64,000 nucleotides of DNA from Prauserella marina (GTDB lineage: Bacteria; Actinomycetota; Actinomycetes; Mycobacteriales; Pseudonocardiaceae), in contig NZ_CP016353.1 of NCBI RefSeq assembly GCF_002240355.1, positions 5,247,001 to 5,311,000 on the forward strand, given 5' to 3'. Under the pieces are notes generated by a model. The model ran no database searches and was not told the origin of the DNA. It saw only the letters and a list, made by a program, of their open reading frames with translations. This document shows, one piece after another, positions 20,015 to 28,983 of this stretch; the stretch's first letter is position 1; each line of letters opens with the position of its first letter. Both the position numbers and the translations under genes were made by a program.

Positions 20015-20752
20015 TCAGACCGCCGCGACGGCGGCAAGCGCCTCCGGCAACGTGAAGGCACCCGCGTACAGCGCCTTGCCGACGATGGCACCCTCGACGC
20101 CGTCCGCCTCAAGTTCGGCCAGCGCCCTCAGATCGTCCACACTGGACACACCACCGGAGGCGATGACGGCGGCGTCGGTCCGCGCGGTGACCTCACGCAG
20201 CAGTTCGAGGTTGGGGCCACGCAAGGTGCCGTCCTTGCTCACGTCGGTGACGACGTAGCGCTGGGCGCCGTCCCTGTCGAGTCGCTCCAGCACCTCCCAC
20301 AGGTCGCCGCCGTCGCTGGTCCAGCCACGCGCGGCGAGCCGGTGACCCAGTTCGGTGATGCGCACGTCGAGGCCGATGGCGACCCGGTCGCCGTAGGCCG
20401 CGACGACCTTGGCGCTCCATTCGGGGTCCTCAAGCGCGGCCGTGCCGAGGTTGACCCTGCGCGCGCCGGTGGCAAGCGCCGCCTCAAGCGACTCGTCGTC
20501 CCTGATGCCGCCGGACAACTCCACGAGCACGTCGAGCCTTCCGACGACCTCGGCGAGCAGTTCCCTGTTCGAGCCCTTGCCGAACGCGGCGTCGAGGTCG
20601 ACGAGATGGATCCACTCCGCTCCGTCGCGCTGCCAGGCCAGCGCCGCCTCCAGCGGCGAACCATAGGAAGTCTCGGTACCGGCCTCACCCTGTACGAGTC
20701 GGACGGCCTGGCCATCGGCCACATCAACGGCGGGAAGGAGCGTGAACGTCAC
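20015..20752 (-). CDS. hisA: Phosphoribosyl isomerase (HisA, possibly bifunctional PriA)
   Basis: 245 aa from the GTG at 20752 ([19 protein letters not shown]). Barrel catalytic residues are Asp11 in PAVDVADG and Asp in [16 protein letters not shown] (near residue 175). Phosphate sites are [10 protein letters not shown] and [12 protein letters not shown]. The window's trp operon lacks trpF. In actinobacteria HisA (PriA) also does the TrpF reaction, so the same is likely here, which is inference from family knowledge. TATAGT lies 6 nt before the GTG, so translation is probably leaderless. hisH lies 35 bp upstream. Confidence 0.93.
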   Translation of the reverse strand: MTFTLLPAVDVADGQAVRLVQGEAGTETSYGSPLEAALAWQRDGAEWIHLVDLDAAFGKGSNRELLAEVVGRLDVLVELSGGIRDDESLEAALATGARRVNLGTAALEDPEWSAKVVAAYGDRVAIGLDVRITELGHRLAARGWTSDGGDLWEVLERLDRDGAQRYVVTDVSKDGTLRGPNLELLREVTARTDAAVIASGGVSSVDDLRALAELEADGVEGAIVGKALYAGAFTLPEALAAVAAV

Positions 20753-20787
20753 CAGGTCACTATAGGAACCGGGGCGTTCCCCGGGTT

Positions 20788-21417
20788 TCAGAGGGTGCGC
20801 AGCCAGTTGCGAAGCAGGTGTGCGCCGGCGTCGCCGGACTTCTCCGGGTGGAACTGCGTCGCCCACAACGGACCGTTCTCCACGGCCGCGACGAAGTCCT
20901 CACCGTGATGCGCCCACGTGACCTTGGGCTGCTGACCGGCGAGCCCCGATTGGAGTTCCCACCGCCTTGCGGCGTAGGAGTGCACGAAATAGAACCGCTC
21001 CCCGGGGTCGAGACCGGCGAACAGCCGCGAGTCCTCCGGGGCGCGCACGGTGTTCCAGCCCATGTGCGGGAGCACGTCGGCGTGCAGGCCGTCGACGGTG
21101 CCCGGCCACTCACCGGCGCCTGCCGTCTCGATGCCGTGCTCGACGCCACGCTCGAAGAGAATCTGCATGCCGACACAGATGCCGAGCACCGGCCTCCCGC
21201 CAGCGAGGCGCTTGCCGATGATCTTCTCGCCGCCGACGGCGAGCAGGCCGTGCATGCATGCCGCGAACGCGCCGACACCGGGGACGACGAGCCCGTCGGC
21301 TTCTTGGGCCGCGTGGGGGTCGGCGGTCACCTCCACGTCGGCACCCGCGCGCAGCACGGCGCGCTCGGCGGACCGGAGATTGCCCGATCCGTAGTCCAGA
21401 ATCACAACGCGAGGCAC
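20788..21417 (-). CDS. hisH: Imidazole glycerol phosphate synthase glutaminase subunit
   Basis: 209 aa. It is a class I glutamine amidotransferase: [18 protein letters not shown], the oxyanion strand region VVPGVGAF, nucleophile Cys in [11 protein letters not shown] (near residue 80), and the His-Glu pair in [13 protein letters not shown] (near residue 188). It supplies ammonia to HisF. The GTG start at 21417 is preceded by TAGCCT six nt upstream, a leaderless arrangement. It is 9 bp downstream of the MFS gene. Confidence 0.96.
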   Translation of the reverse strand: MPRVVILDYGSGNLRSAERAVLRAGADVEVTADPHAAQEADGLVVPGVGAFAACMHGLLAVGGEKIIGKRLAGGRPVLGICVGMQILFERGVEHGIETAGAGEWPGTVDGLHADVLPHMGWNTVRAPEDSRLFAGLDPGERFYFVHSYAARRWELQSGLAGQQPKVTWAHHGEDFVAAVENGPLWATQFHPEKSGDAGAHLLRNWLRTL

Positions 21418-21426
21418 GGCTACAGG

Positions 21427-22611
21427 CTAACCGGCCTCTGCTGAACCGTGCCGAGCCAGCCAGGCGACCGGGAGCAGGCCGACAGCGACGACGGCGAGCA
21501 GCCCGAACGCGAGCGGGAAGCTGAACCCGGTGACGATGGCACCGACGGCGACCGCGCCGAGCCCCTGGCCGAGATCGAAAGCGACGTTCCAGGACACGCT
21601 CGCCGCACCGGCCGGTGCCCTCGCGAACATGGCGACGAGCGCGTCGTTCTGCACGACGCCGAAACCGAGACCGAACAGCGCGACGGCGAGAACGACGACC
21701 GGCCCGTTCGACGAAAGCAGCGCGAAACCGAGCAGACCGAGCCCCGAGGCGGCGAGCCCGGCAGGCAGCATCCGGCCCGGTCCGGCCATCCGATCGCCGA
21801 AATGCCCAGCCGCCCATCGCGACAGCACCGCGGCGGCAGGCGCGACGAACAGCGCGATCGTCGAAGACGGCGAGGCGACCACGATCGGAAGGAAGGTCGC
21901 GAGGCCGCCGAACCCCGTTGACACCGCGAGCATCGGCAGCCACGGCTTCCACGTCGCCTTGACCACGACGGCAACCGACGATTTGTTCTTCGGCTCCTGC
22001 CTCGGCCGTAACACGGGCAACAGCAGGAACGGCAGCACCGCGCACAACGGCAACGCGGTGGCGAGCAGGAAGACCGGCGCGAATCCCCAGTGCTCGGCCA
22101 GCCAGGTCCCCGAAGGCAGCCCGAACAACTGCGGGAACCCCGCCGCCAGCCCGTAGAGCCCCGACCCCTTCGCCACCAGCCGCCTCGGAAGCAGTTCGGC
22201 GATCAGCGCGCTCCCGCACACGGTCAGCACGCCGAAGCCGACGCCACGCAGGACCGAGATGCCGAGGATGACCCCGGCCGCCGTTTCGCCTTGCGCGACG
22301 ATCAGCAGCGGGGTCGGCAACGCGAGAAAAAGAGCACCGGCCAGCAGCACCGGCCGGTAGCCGAACCTGCGCAGCGCCGAGGGCATCGCGAACTGCGCGA
22401 GCACGGTCGCGGCCATGAAGCCGCCGGTCGCGGCACCGGCGGCGAACGGTCCGGCTCCCTGGCTCACCGCCCACATCGGGACGACGGGAAGCAGCAGCGA
22501 GTACCCGAAGAAGGCCGCGGCCGAAGCGAACAGCGTCAGCCGGAAGTCGCGAAAGCGAAGCGGGGAGACCGGCGCCGCACCGGGCAGTGCGTCGGTCCTG
22601 ATGGATGACAC
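21427..22611 (-). CDS. Major facilitator superfamily transporter
   Basis: 394 aa with about twelve hydrophobic helices. It opens PLRFRDFRLTLFASAAAFFG. The motif-A region between helices 2 and 3 reads QFAMPSALRRFGYRPVLLAG, and DLGQGLGAVAVGAIV lies late in the chain. It is probably a drug or metabolite efflux carrier of the MFS_1 group; the substrate cannot be read from sequence. It sits 9 bp upstream of hisH and could be co-transcribed with it. The 12-bp palindrome upstream may be an operator. Confidence 0.85.
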   Translation of the reverse strand: MSSIRTDALPGAAPVSPLRFRDFRLTLFASAAAFFGYSLLLPVVPMWAVSQGAGPFAAGAATGGFMAATVLAQFAMPSALRRFGYRPVLLAGALFLALPTPLLIVAQGETAAGVILGISVLRGVGFGVLTVCGSALIAELLPRRLVAKGSGLYGLAAGFPQLFGLPSGTWLAEHWGFAPVFLLATALPLCAVLPFLLLPVLRPRQEPKNKSSVAVVVKATWKPWLPMLAVSTGFGGLATFLPIVVASPSSTIALFVAPAAAVLSRWAAGHFGDRMAGPGRMLPAGLAASGLGLLGFALLSSNGPVVVLAVALFGLGFGVVQNDALVAMFARAPAGAASVSWNVAFDLGQGLGAVAVGAIVTGFSFPLAFGLLAVVAVGLLPVAWLARHGSAEAG

Positions 22612-22624
22612 ACAGCCCGTTCTA

Positions 22625-22636
22625 GTACGCGCGTAC
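22625..22636. promoter_or_regulatory. 12-bp palindrome upstream of the MFS gene
   Basis: GTACGCGCGTAC lies 14 bp upstream of the MFS start, overlapping the probable -10 region of that leftward gene. It is a candidate operator, but no regulator gene is adjacent. Confidence 0.3.
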
Positions 22637-22672
22637 CTGTTTTGTCCACACGCTCCGCACTGTGAGATGGCC

Positions 22673-23680
22673 TCACCTTGAGGCTGCCCACGTGACCAGG
22701 TCGTCCGCGCTCATCGTGTTGATCACGTCGGATTCGCGCACCCCGCACTCGGTCGCCCGCACGCAGCCGTAGGGCAGCCAGGCGAGCTGCCCAGGAGCGT
22801 GCGCGTCGCTGTCGATGGAGAACCGGCAGCCGATCCGCGCAGCCTCCCTCAGCAACCTGCGCGGCGGATCGAGCCGCTCAGGGCGCGAGTTGATCTCGAC
22901 GGCGACGTCGTTGTCCCTGCACGCCGTGAAAACGGCCTCCGCGTCGAACTCCGACTCCGGCCTTCCCCTTCCCACGACGAGCCGTCCCGTGCAGTGGCCC
23001 AGCACGTTGACCCTCGGGTTGGCCACCGCGGCCAGCATCCGCCGCGTCATCTCGGCTGCTGGCATCCTCAGCTTCGAATGCACGCTCGCGACCACGACGT
23101 CGAGTTCGTCGAGCAGGCCGGGATCCTGATCGAGCTCGCCGTCGTCGAGGATGTCGACCTCGATACCGGTCAGGACGCGAAACGGTGCCAGCTCGCGATT
23201 GAGCTCCGCGACGACGGCGAGCTGGTCGCGCAGCCGCTCGGCGCTCAGCCCGTTGGCTACGGTCAGCCGGGGCGAATGGTCGGTGAGCACGATGTACTCC
23301 CTGCCCAGCTGCCGCGCCGCCTCCGCCATCTCCTCGATCGGGCTCCCGCCGTCCGACCAGTCCGAATGGGTATGGCAGTCGCCACGGAGCGCGGCGAGCA
23401 TCGGCCCACCGTCCGGCAGGCCGGGAGCGCCTTTCGCGACGACCTCGGTGAGGTAGGCGGGTTCGCGCCCCCGCACGGCGTCGGTGATGACGGCGGCCGT
23501 CGTCTTGCCGATACCGCTCAGCGCGGTCAGCGTGCCCGCGTTCACGCGCTGTTCGAGTTCACCGTCCGGCAGGTCGCCGACGACGGCGGCGGCCTTGCGG
23601 AAGGCTCTCACCCGGTAGGTCGGCTCGCCGGCGCGTTCGAGGTGCAGCGCGATCTGCCGCAGCACGCGTACCGGATCCAC
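22673..23680 (-). CDS. PHP domain phosphoesterase with N-terminal helix-hairpin-helix
   Basis: 335 aa. The first ~90 residues resemble the HhH/8-kDa region of family X polymerases (PTYRVRAFRKAAAVVGDLPD and TLTALSGIGKTTAAVI). The PHP metal site follows: DCHTHSDWSDGGSPIEEMA (near residue 102), TDHSPRLTVANGL, GIEVDIL, VVVASVHSKL, LGHCTGRL, and FSIDSDAHAPGQL. It corresponds to the C-terminal exonuclease part of bacterial PolX without the polymerase palm. A 3'-5' exonuclease or phosphatase role in repair is likely but unproven. Confidence 0.82.
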   Translation of the reverse strand: MDPVRVLRQIALHLERAGEPTYRVRAFRKAAAVVGDLPDGELEQRVNAGTLTALSGIGKTTAAVITDAVRGREPAYLTEVVAKGAPGLPDGGPMLAALRGDCHTHSDWSDGGSPIEEMAEAARQLGREYIVLTDHSPRLTVANGLSAERLRDQLAVVAELNRELAPFRVLTGIEVDILDDGELDQDPGLLDELDVVVASVHSKLRMPAAEMTRRMLAAVANPRVNVLGHCTGRLVVGRGRPESEFDAEAVFTACRDNDVAVEINSRPERLDPPRRLLREAARIGCRFSIDSDAHAPGQLAWLPYGCVRATECGVRESDVINTMSADDLVTWAASR

Positions 23681-24020
23681 GGCGGGTTCACCGTGCCCTT
23701 TCGAGACGGTGCGTTTCCGCGATGACGAGCAGCCGCATCAGGTCAGCGTAGCGCCGCGAGGACCGCGCCGCGGCGCCCGAATGAGACCGAATCGGAACAT
23801 TCCGCGACATCGTCACTACGCGGCGGAACAGGCCCGGCTCGGTATGGGGATCTCCGGCCTCCTCGGCCGAACAGATCACCCATAACCTGCGAAAAGCCCG
23901 GCAAGGGCGCGACAAATCGACACTGCCGGGGGCACGTGCGCACCCACCGTGGCCGGACCCGTATCTTGGCCGACGGAGTGGAGTCCTGGCCCGTCATCGC
24001 CGGACGTGGAGGGGTTTGTC
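23681..24020. other. Divergent 340-bp intergenic region
   Basis: It lies between the divergent PHP and VanW genes. No gene, repeat or strong palindrome was recognised. It should hold both promoters. A GTG-started extension of the VanW protein from 23949 is possible but lacks a ribosome site. Confidence 0.4.
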
Positions 24021-26177
24021 TTGCCACAGGATCATGAGTGGCCGGAGTCGCATGCCGAGCAGACCGACGTCTTCCCGGCGGTCCCGGCGCGAACCGGCCA
24101 ACCCGAACAACAGCAACAGCGGGAAGAGCCACACGAGGAACAAACAAGCGCAGAACAACTGGACGGAGCCGACCAGCCGACCGAGCAGGTCGCGGCTGAA
24201 CAGGTCTCCGCCGACCAGCAGACCCAGCGGATGCAGCCCGCACAGCAGGCACAGCCAGGGCAGGCTGGTCAGCAAGCCTCGTCGGCCACCGAGTTCATCG
24301 CGCGGCCGCCCACGAGGGAACAGCCGACCCAGTTCATCGCGAAACAGGGTGACGGAGAGCTGCCGACCGTCACGACGGGGGCGGCGGCGCCGACCGAGTT
24401 CACGGCGGGCGTCGACACCACGGCGTCGATACCGCCCGTGCCGCCTGGCCCGCCCGAACCTCCCGCTCAGCAGGATGGTTCTTCGTGGCGCCGGTTCCGC
24501 AAGCCCGCCTTCATCGCGGGCGGGGTTTTCGCCGCGCTCGTCCTCGTCTACGGCATCGACCTGCTGGTGACGACGGGTGACGTTCCCCGGGGAGTCACCG
24601 TCGCTGGCGTCGACGTCGGCGGGATGAGCCATTCCAAGGCAGAAAGCCTGCTCAGGGAGCAGATCGAGCCCAGGGTGAGCCAGCCCGTCGCCTACACGGC
24701 CGGGGACGTCGAGGACAGCTTCACCCCGCAAGAGGCGGGGCTGAAACTCGACTGGTCGGCAACGCTGGAACAAGCCGGTGACCAGCCGCTGAACCCGATC
24801 ACGAGGCTCACCTCGTTCTTCTCGACGCGTGAGGTCGGCGTCGTCACGCAGGCGGAGCCCAACCAGCTCGAAAACGCGATGTCCGCGTTGCGCAAGAAGA
24901 TCGACCACGAGCCGGTCGAGGGCAACATCGCCTTCGAGGGCGCGACGGCGGTGCCGGTCGACCCGAAGAACGGCCAGCGGCTCAAGGTCGACAAGGCGCA
25001 GTCGGTCATCCTCGCCCACTGGGCGTCGGGTGATCCGCTGAAGCTGCCCGTCGACAGCACCCCGGTGACGATCACGCCGGAAGCGGTCAGGGTCGCGCTC
25101 ACCCAGGTGGCCGAACCCGCCGTGTCCGGTCCGGTCGTCGTTCGCGGCGAGGGAGCCGACGGAACCCTCGAACCAGAGGAGATCGCCCAGAGCCTGACCT
25201 TCGAGCCGAAGGACGGTTCGCTGGTGCCGAAGGTCGACCACAAGAAGGTCGTCGGCGCCGTAGGGCCCGATCTCGCCGACACCGAAACAGAGGGCAAGGA
25301 CGCCAAGATCCTGATCAAGGACGGGCAGCCGACGGTCGAGCCGTCCGAGGACGGCAACAAGATCAAGTGGGACGTCACGCTCAAGCCGCTGCTCGATGTG
25401 CTGAAGCAAACCGAGCAGAGGGAGCTGACCGCGCACTACGAGAAGCAGCCCGCGAAGCTGACCACCGACGAGGCCAACGAACTCGGTGTCAAAGAAGTGA
25501 TCGGGGAGTTCACCACCGGTGGCTTCGCCGACGACTCCGGAGTCAACATCCGGACCGTCGCCGAGAAGGTCAACGGTGCCGTCGTCAAGCCGGGCGACAC
25601 GTTCAGCCTCAACGGCTACACGGGTCCGCGCACGGAAGCACAGGGTTACGTTCCGGCCGGCATCATCGAGAACGGCGCGCCAGGCAAGGCGGTGGGCGGT
25701 GGCATTTCGCAGTTCGCCACCACGCTGTACAACGCCTACTACTTCGCGGGCCTGGCCGACGCGGGGCACCAGGAACACAGCTACTACATCAGCAGGTACC
25801 CCGAGGGCCGCGAGGCGACCGTCTTCCAGAACCCCGACGGCTCCAGCGTCATCGACGTGGGCTTCACCAACGACAGCCAGACCGGTGTCGTCGTCGAAAC
25901 GGTGTGGACGCCTTCCGAAATCACGGTGCGGCTGTGGGGCACGAAGCGCTACGAGGTGGAGTCGGTCACCGGTGACCGCACCGACATCGTCGAGCCGGAA
26001 ACCACGAAGGGCCCGAAGGAAGACTGCAAGGCCAGCAACGGCGGACCGGGGTTCACGGTGACCGACACCAGGATTCTCAAGGACGCCTCGTCGGGAGCCG
26101 TCGTGCGTGAGGAGCCTCGCACCGTCACGTACAAGCCGCAGGCGAAGGTGGTGTGCAAGGGCGGTGACGGTCGCTGA
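24021..26177 (+). CDS. Membrane-anchored VanW family protein with peptidoglycan-binding repeats
   Basis: 718 aa from a TTG at 24021, chosen because GGAGGGG lies six nt upstream; a GTG at 23949 is the alternative. The layout is a ~160-residue Gln/Glu/Pro-rich cytoplasmic tail, one membrane helix near residue 165 (FIAGGVFAALVLVYGIDLLV), two PG_binding_4-like domains (from GVTVAGVDVGGMSHSKAESL to about residue 400), then a VanW domain near residues 494-620 (GEFTTGGF, VKPGDTFSLNGYTGPR, GGGISQFATTLYNAYYFAGL). The C-terminal part is beta-rich with two cysteines. It acts at the cell surface. VanW here does not by itself mean vancomycin resistance. Confidence 0.88.
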   Translation: MPQDHEWPESHAEQTDVFPAVPARTGQPEQQQQREEPHEEQTSAEQLDGADQPTEQVAAEQVSADQQTQRMQPAQQAQPGQAGQQASSATEFIARPPTREQPTQFIAKQGDGELPTVTTGAAAPTEFTAGVDTTASIPPVPPGPPEPPAQQDGSSWRRFRKPAFIAGGVFAALVLVYGIDLLVTTGDVPRGVTVAGVDVGGMSHSKAESLLREQIEPRVSQPVAYTAGDVEDSFTPQEAGLKLDWSATLEQAGDQPLNPITRLTSFFSTREVGVVTQAEPNQLENAMSALRKKIDHEPVEGNIAFEGATAVPVDPKNGQRLKVDKAQSVILAHWASGDPLKLPVDSTPVTITPEAVRVALTQVAEPAVSGPVVVRGEGADGTLEPEEIAQSLTFEPKDGSLVPKVDHKKVVGAVGPDLADTETEGKDAKILIKDGQPTVEPSEDGNKIKWDVTLKPLLDVLKQTEQRELTAHYEKQPAKLTTDEANELGVKEVIGEFTTGGFADDSGVNIRTVAEKVNGAVVKPGDTFSLNGYTGPRTEAQGYVPAGIIENGAPGKAVGGGISQFATTLYNAYYFAGLADAGHQEHSYYISRYPEGREATVFQNPDGSSVIDVGFTNDSQTGVVVETVWTPSEITVRLWGTKRYEVESVTGDRTDIVEPETTKGPKEDCKASNGGPGFTVTDTRILKDASSGAVVREEPRTVTYKPQAKVVCKGGDGR

Positions 26178-26264
26178 CCACTGAAATCAAGTGGCAGCGG
26201 CTACCCGTGCCGTGCCACTCTGAGCGCGGGTACGTAACCGCATTCGCGCACACCGGAGGTTCTC

Positions 26265-26477
26265 ATGTCCGACTCGTCATCGCCCCATCCCGAGGGCGAA
26301 CAGGGTGCTGAGGGCTCGGAAACGGACAACGACGTGAAGCGCAAGTTCCGGGAGGCTCTGGAGCGCAAGCAGGCCAAGGCGAAGGCGGGGACCGCACACG
26401 AGGACTTCGGTTCGAAGGTCACGCAGGCGCACGGCCCGGCGGCACACAAGAGGAACTTCCGTCGCAAGAGCGGCTGA
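26265..26477 (+). CDS. DUF5302 family small protein
   Basis: 70 aa, ATG at 26265 with GGAGG eight nt upstream. It is highly charged and helical: an acidic N-terminus, then DVKRKFREALERKQAKAKAG and the C-terminal block HGPAAHKRNFRRKSG, which is the hallmark of the actinobacterial DUF5302 family. No function is known. It is monocistronic and ends just before a strong terminator. Confidence 0.85.
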   Translation: MSDSSSPHPEGEQGAEGSETDNDVKRKFREALERKQAKAKAGTAHEDFGSKVTQAHGPAAHKRNFRRKSG

Positions 26478-26491
26478 GCACACGAGACAGA

Positions 26492-26535
26492 AGCGGAAGG
26501 CCCTGTTCCCACCACTGGGAGCAGGGCCTTCCGCT
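26492..26535. terminator. Hairpin terminator, bidirectional
   Basis: AGCGGAAGGCCCTG (26492-26505) pairs perfectly with CAGGGCCTTCCGCT (26522-26535). The intervening sequence adds TCCCA/TGGGA with a CCAC loop. It lies between the convergent DUF5302 gene and valine dehydrogenase and can serve both. Confidence 0.9.
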
Positions 26536-26549
26536 TGTGTCGTCGCCGC

Positions 26550-27623
26550 TCAGCCGGTGAAGATCGACCGCAGTCTCGGCACCTCGGCGATTCTGCGTTC
26601 GGCGAGCCGGTCGGCCGCCGTGACGGGCGGGACTCCCTCCGCCGCGGCCAGCTCGAACACCGCCTTCGTCGTCTCGAACAGCGAGGTGACCTTGCGCCGG
26701 GCCCGTTCGAAGTCGAATCCGTGCAGTTCGTCGCTGACCTGGATCACCCCGCCCGAGTTCACCAGATAGTCGGGCGCGAAGAGGATGCCGCGCTCCTCCA
26801 GCAGTTTCTCCACTCCGGCATGGGCGAGCTGGTTGTTGGCCGCGCCGCAGACGACGGCGGCCCGCAACCGGGCGACCGTGTCGTCGTTCAGCACCCCGCC
26901 CAGCGCGCAGGGAGCGAACACGTCGAGCCGTTCGCCCATGAGTGCTTCGGCGTCGACGACGACCTCGACCTCGGGATGTGCCAGCGTGATCCGGTCGAGC
27001 GCGGTCTTGGCGACATCGGTGACCAGCACCTTCGCCCCTGCCTCGACGAGGTGCCGCACCAGCAGGTGACCGACCTTGCCGACCCCGGAGACACCGACCG
27101 TCCTCCCGCGCAGTTCCGGCGTTCCCCACACGTGCTCCGCGCTGGCTCGCATGCCCTGATAGACGCCGAAAGCGGTGAGCACCGACGAGTCACCCGCGCC
27201 ACCGTTGTCGGGCGAGCGGCCGGTCACGAAGCGAGTCTCCCTCGCGATCACGTCCATGTCGGCGACGTAGGTCCCGACATCACACGCGGTGACGTAGCGC
27301 CCGCCGAGCGACTGGATGAAGCGGCCGTAGGCACGCAGCAAAGTCTCGGATTTCAGCGTGGCCGGATCGCCGATGATCACGGCCTTTCCGCCGCCGTGGT
27401 CGAGCCCGGCGAGCGCGTTCTTGTAGGCCATGCCCTTCGAAAGGGCGAGTACGTCGTCGAGTGCTTCGCGCTCGGTCGCGTAGGGGTGGAACCGGGTGCC
27501 GCCGATCGCGGGCCCCAGCGCGGTCGAGTACACCGCGATGATCGCCTTGAGCCCGCTGTGCGGGTCCTGGCAGAAGACAACCTGCTCGTGGCCGCTCTCG
27601 CGGCCGAATACACCTTCGGTCAC
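26550..27623 (-). CDS. vdh: Valine dehydrogenase (Glu/Leu/Phe/Val dehydrogenase family)
   Basis: 357 aa from the GTG at 27623, which has GAGGGAG eight nt upstream; an in-frame TTG at 27671 would add 16 residues. It deaminates branched-chain amino acids with NAD+. Landmarks: [20 protein letters not shown], catalytic Lys in [49 protein letters not shown], nucleotide site [12 protein letters not shown] and [23 protein letters not shown]. Streptomyces valine dehydrogenase is the closest recalled match; leucine dehydrogenase is the alternative. Confidence 0.9.
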   Translation of the reverse strand: MTEGVFGRESGHEQVVFCQDPHSGLKAIIAVYSTALGPAIGGTRFHPYATEREALDDVLALSKGMAYKNALAGLDHGGGKAVIIGDPATLKSETLLRAYGRFIQSLGGRYVTACDVGTYVADMDVIARETRFVTGRSPDNGGAGDSSVLTAFGVYQGMRASAEHVWGTPELRGRTVGVSGVGKVGHLLVRHLVEAGAKVLVTDVAKTALDRITLAHPEVEVVVDAEALMGERLDVFAPCALGGVLNDDTVARLRAAVVCGAANNQLAHAGVEKLLEERGILFAPDYLVNSGGVIQVSDELHGFDFERARRKVTSLFETTKAVFELAAAEGVPPVTAADRLAERRIAEVPRLRSIFTG

Positions 27624-27788
27624 GGTGGTGACTCCCTCTTCGGCTGCTGTTTCCGGCTTGTGGCCAGACAACCCGCAGCGGATCTGGTTGTGTGCGGCGG
27701 CGAAGGGAAAGGTTGTTTCCCGCTGATCACCGCTCGCAGCTCAACTTAGGCCCTCACACCCGAGGAAAGCCACCGGCCCGCCCGCGCC

Positions 27789-28175
27789 CTATCGCGAATC
27801 CACGACGCCACCGATACCGGTGCGACCGGCCGGTGTGCCCACCAGTTCGACGGTCACGCCGGAACGGACGCGCTCGCCGAACACCGCGACAACGGCCTCG
27901 GTGACCCCGGAGACCAGCCGAGCCACGATGTCGTCGGCGTCCGGCCGACCGAACGCGGCTTCCTTGATGCCGAAGGTCACGCTTGGCGACGGCGCCTGTG
28001 CCGGTCTGCCGCCGATGCCCCACCGGCTTGCCGGCAGTCCGATCAGGTGCACGACCGCGATGTCCCGTGCCCAGTCCCCATATACGGCGACGATCGCGTC
28101 GGTCAACGCTTCGATCAGCTCGTTCTCCCTGCCGACGAGATCGGTTTCGAGGACGTAGACGGACAGATGTGGCAT
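27789..28175 (-). CDS. Tautomerase family protein (tandem 4-OT-like fold)
   Basis: 128 aa. The sequence opens MPHLSVYVLETDLVG, so Pro1 after Met removal is the expected catalytic base. It contains two 4-oxalocrotonate-tautomerase-like beta-alpha-beta halves: residues 1-60, and about 66-128 starting SVTFGIKEAAFGRP. The second half has no N-terminal proline. It has a good ribosome site (GGGAGA nine nt upstream). It is divergent from a MarR regulator, which probably controls it. The substrate is unknown; a role in reactive-carbonyl or aromatic metabolism is a guess. Confidence 0.75.
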   Translation of the reverse strand: MPHLSVYVLETDLVGRENELIEALTDAIVAVYGDWARDIAVVHLIGLPASRWGIGGRPAQAPSPSVTFGIKEAAFGRPDADDIVARLVSGVTEAVVAVFGERVRSGVTVELVGTPAGRTGIGGVVDSR

Positions 28176-28213
28176 GACGGCTTCTCCCTATAATGACTTT
28201 GAAGACAAACAAC

Positions 28214-28227
28214 CTTTGCTAACAAAG
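28214..28227. promoter_or_regulatory. Probable MarR operator
   Basis: CTTTG-CTAA-CAAAG is a perfect inverted repeat in the 71-bp divergent region between the tautomerase and MarR genes. It lies just downstream of a consensus TATAAT at 28189-28194 (plus strand). Its position would let MarR repress both genes. Confidence 0.6.
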
Positions 28228-28246
28228 CTAATTTGGAGGTGGCTGG

Positions 28247-28723
28247 ATGTCAACAGCCGACCCCGCCGACGAAGCCGTCCGGGAGTTGCTGCTGCTGACG
28301 CCGCGACTGATCGGCAGGATCAAACGACTGCCGCTGCCCCATCAGTTGCGGTCGTTCGACCTGGCCCCGAGACATCTGTCCCTGCTGTCGCTGCTTCTGC
28401 TCGACGGACCGCTGACCGTCTCTCAGCTGGCCGAGAAGCTGAACGTGGCTCCGACGACGGTGAGCCTGATCGTGAGCGAACTGAGCCGCAAAGGAGTGCT
28501 CGAACGACGCGAGGACGACGCCGACCGGCGTCGGCGCATCGTCGACATCAACCCCACGAGCCGGGAAGCCATCTCCCAATGGCTCTCGCCGGGCGCACGC
28601 GCGTGGCGGGCCGCCCTGTCACCGCTGAGCCCCGCCCAGCGACGCATGTTCGTCGACACCTTCCTCGCCTACGAAGCGGCCTTCGCCGACGATCCGGACC
28701 AAGGACCTGCCTCGGAGACCTGA
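28247..28723 (+). CDS. MarR family transcriptional regulator
   Basis: 158 aa, ATG at 28247 with GGAGG in good position. The winged helix is readable: LSLLSLLLLDGPLTVSQLAEKL, then the recognition helix VAPTTVSLIVSELSRKGVLE and the wing REDDADRRRRIVDIN. The C-terminal helices serve dimerisation. It is a likely repressor of the divergent tautomerase gene and of itself. The ligand is unknown. Confidence 0.9.
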   Translation: MSTADPADEAVRELLLLTPRLIGRIKRLPLPHQLRSFDLAPRHLSLLSLLLLDGPLTVSQLAEKLNVAPTTVSLIVSELSRKGVLERREDDADRRRRIVDINPTSREAISQWLSPGARAWRAALSPLSPAQRRMFVDTFLAYEAAFADDPDQGPASET

Positions 28724-28737
28724 AAACGCACCTCAGA

Positions 28738-28938
28738 TCACCACGCGTCCTTTTCGGCAGCGAGATTTTCGCCGTGAAGCTGTTCGGCGTCGGCGCGAGC
28801 CCTCTCGGCCCAGACCTCCCGCTCCAGCAGTTGCAGAGCCCGCCGGATCACATCGCTCTCGCGTTCACCGCTTCGCATGGCGGCCTTGATGATCCACTCA
28901 TCGTCCTCCGTGAGCCGGAATCCGATCTTCGCAGTCAT
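28738..28938 (-). CDS. Ribbon-helix-helix domain small protein
   Basis: 66 aa, ATG at 28938. The N-terminal [18 protein letters not shown] and [20 protein letters not shown] give a beta strand plus two helices, as in CopG/Arc-type DNA-binding proteins. The C-terminal part is a charged helix ([20 protein letters not shown]). It looks like an antitoxin, but no toxin-sized partner is adjacent on either side. It could be an orphan regulator. It ends 15 bp from the MarR stop (convergent). Confidence 0.65.
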   Translation of the reverse strand: MTAKIGFRLTEDDEWIIKAAMRSGERESDVIRRALQLLEREVWAERARADAEQLHGENLAAEKDAW

Positions 28939-28983
28939 GAGTACGAGAATTCCCTGCCGGGGAACAACTGTCGAGCAATTGTC

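Noticed and set aside
24021-26177. Vancomycin resistance determinant
   Set aside because: VanW-domain proteins are widespread in actinobacteria; no vanH, vanA or vanX genes are present.
28738-28938. Complete toxin-antitoxin module
   Set aside because: Only an RHH-type small protein is present; both neighbours are MarR and kynA.
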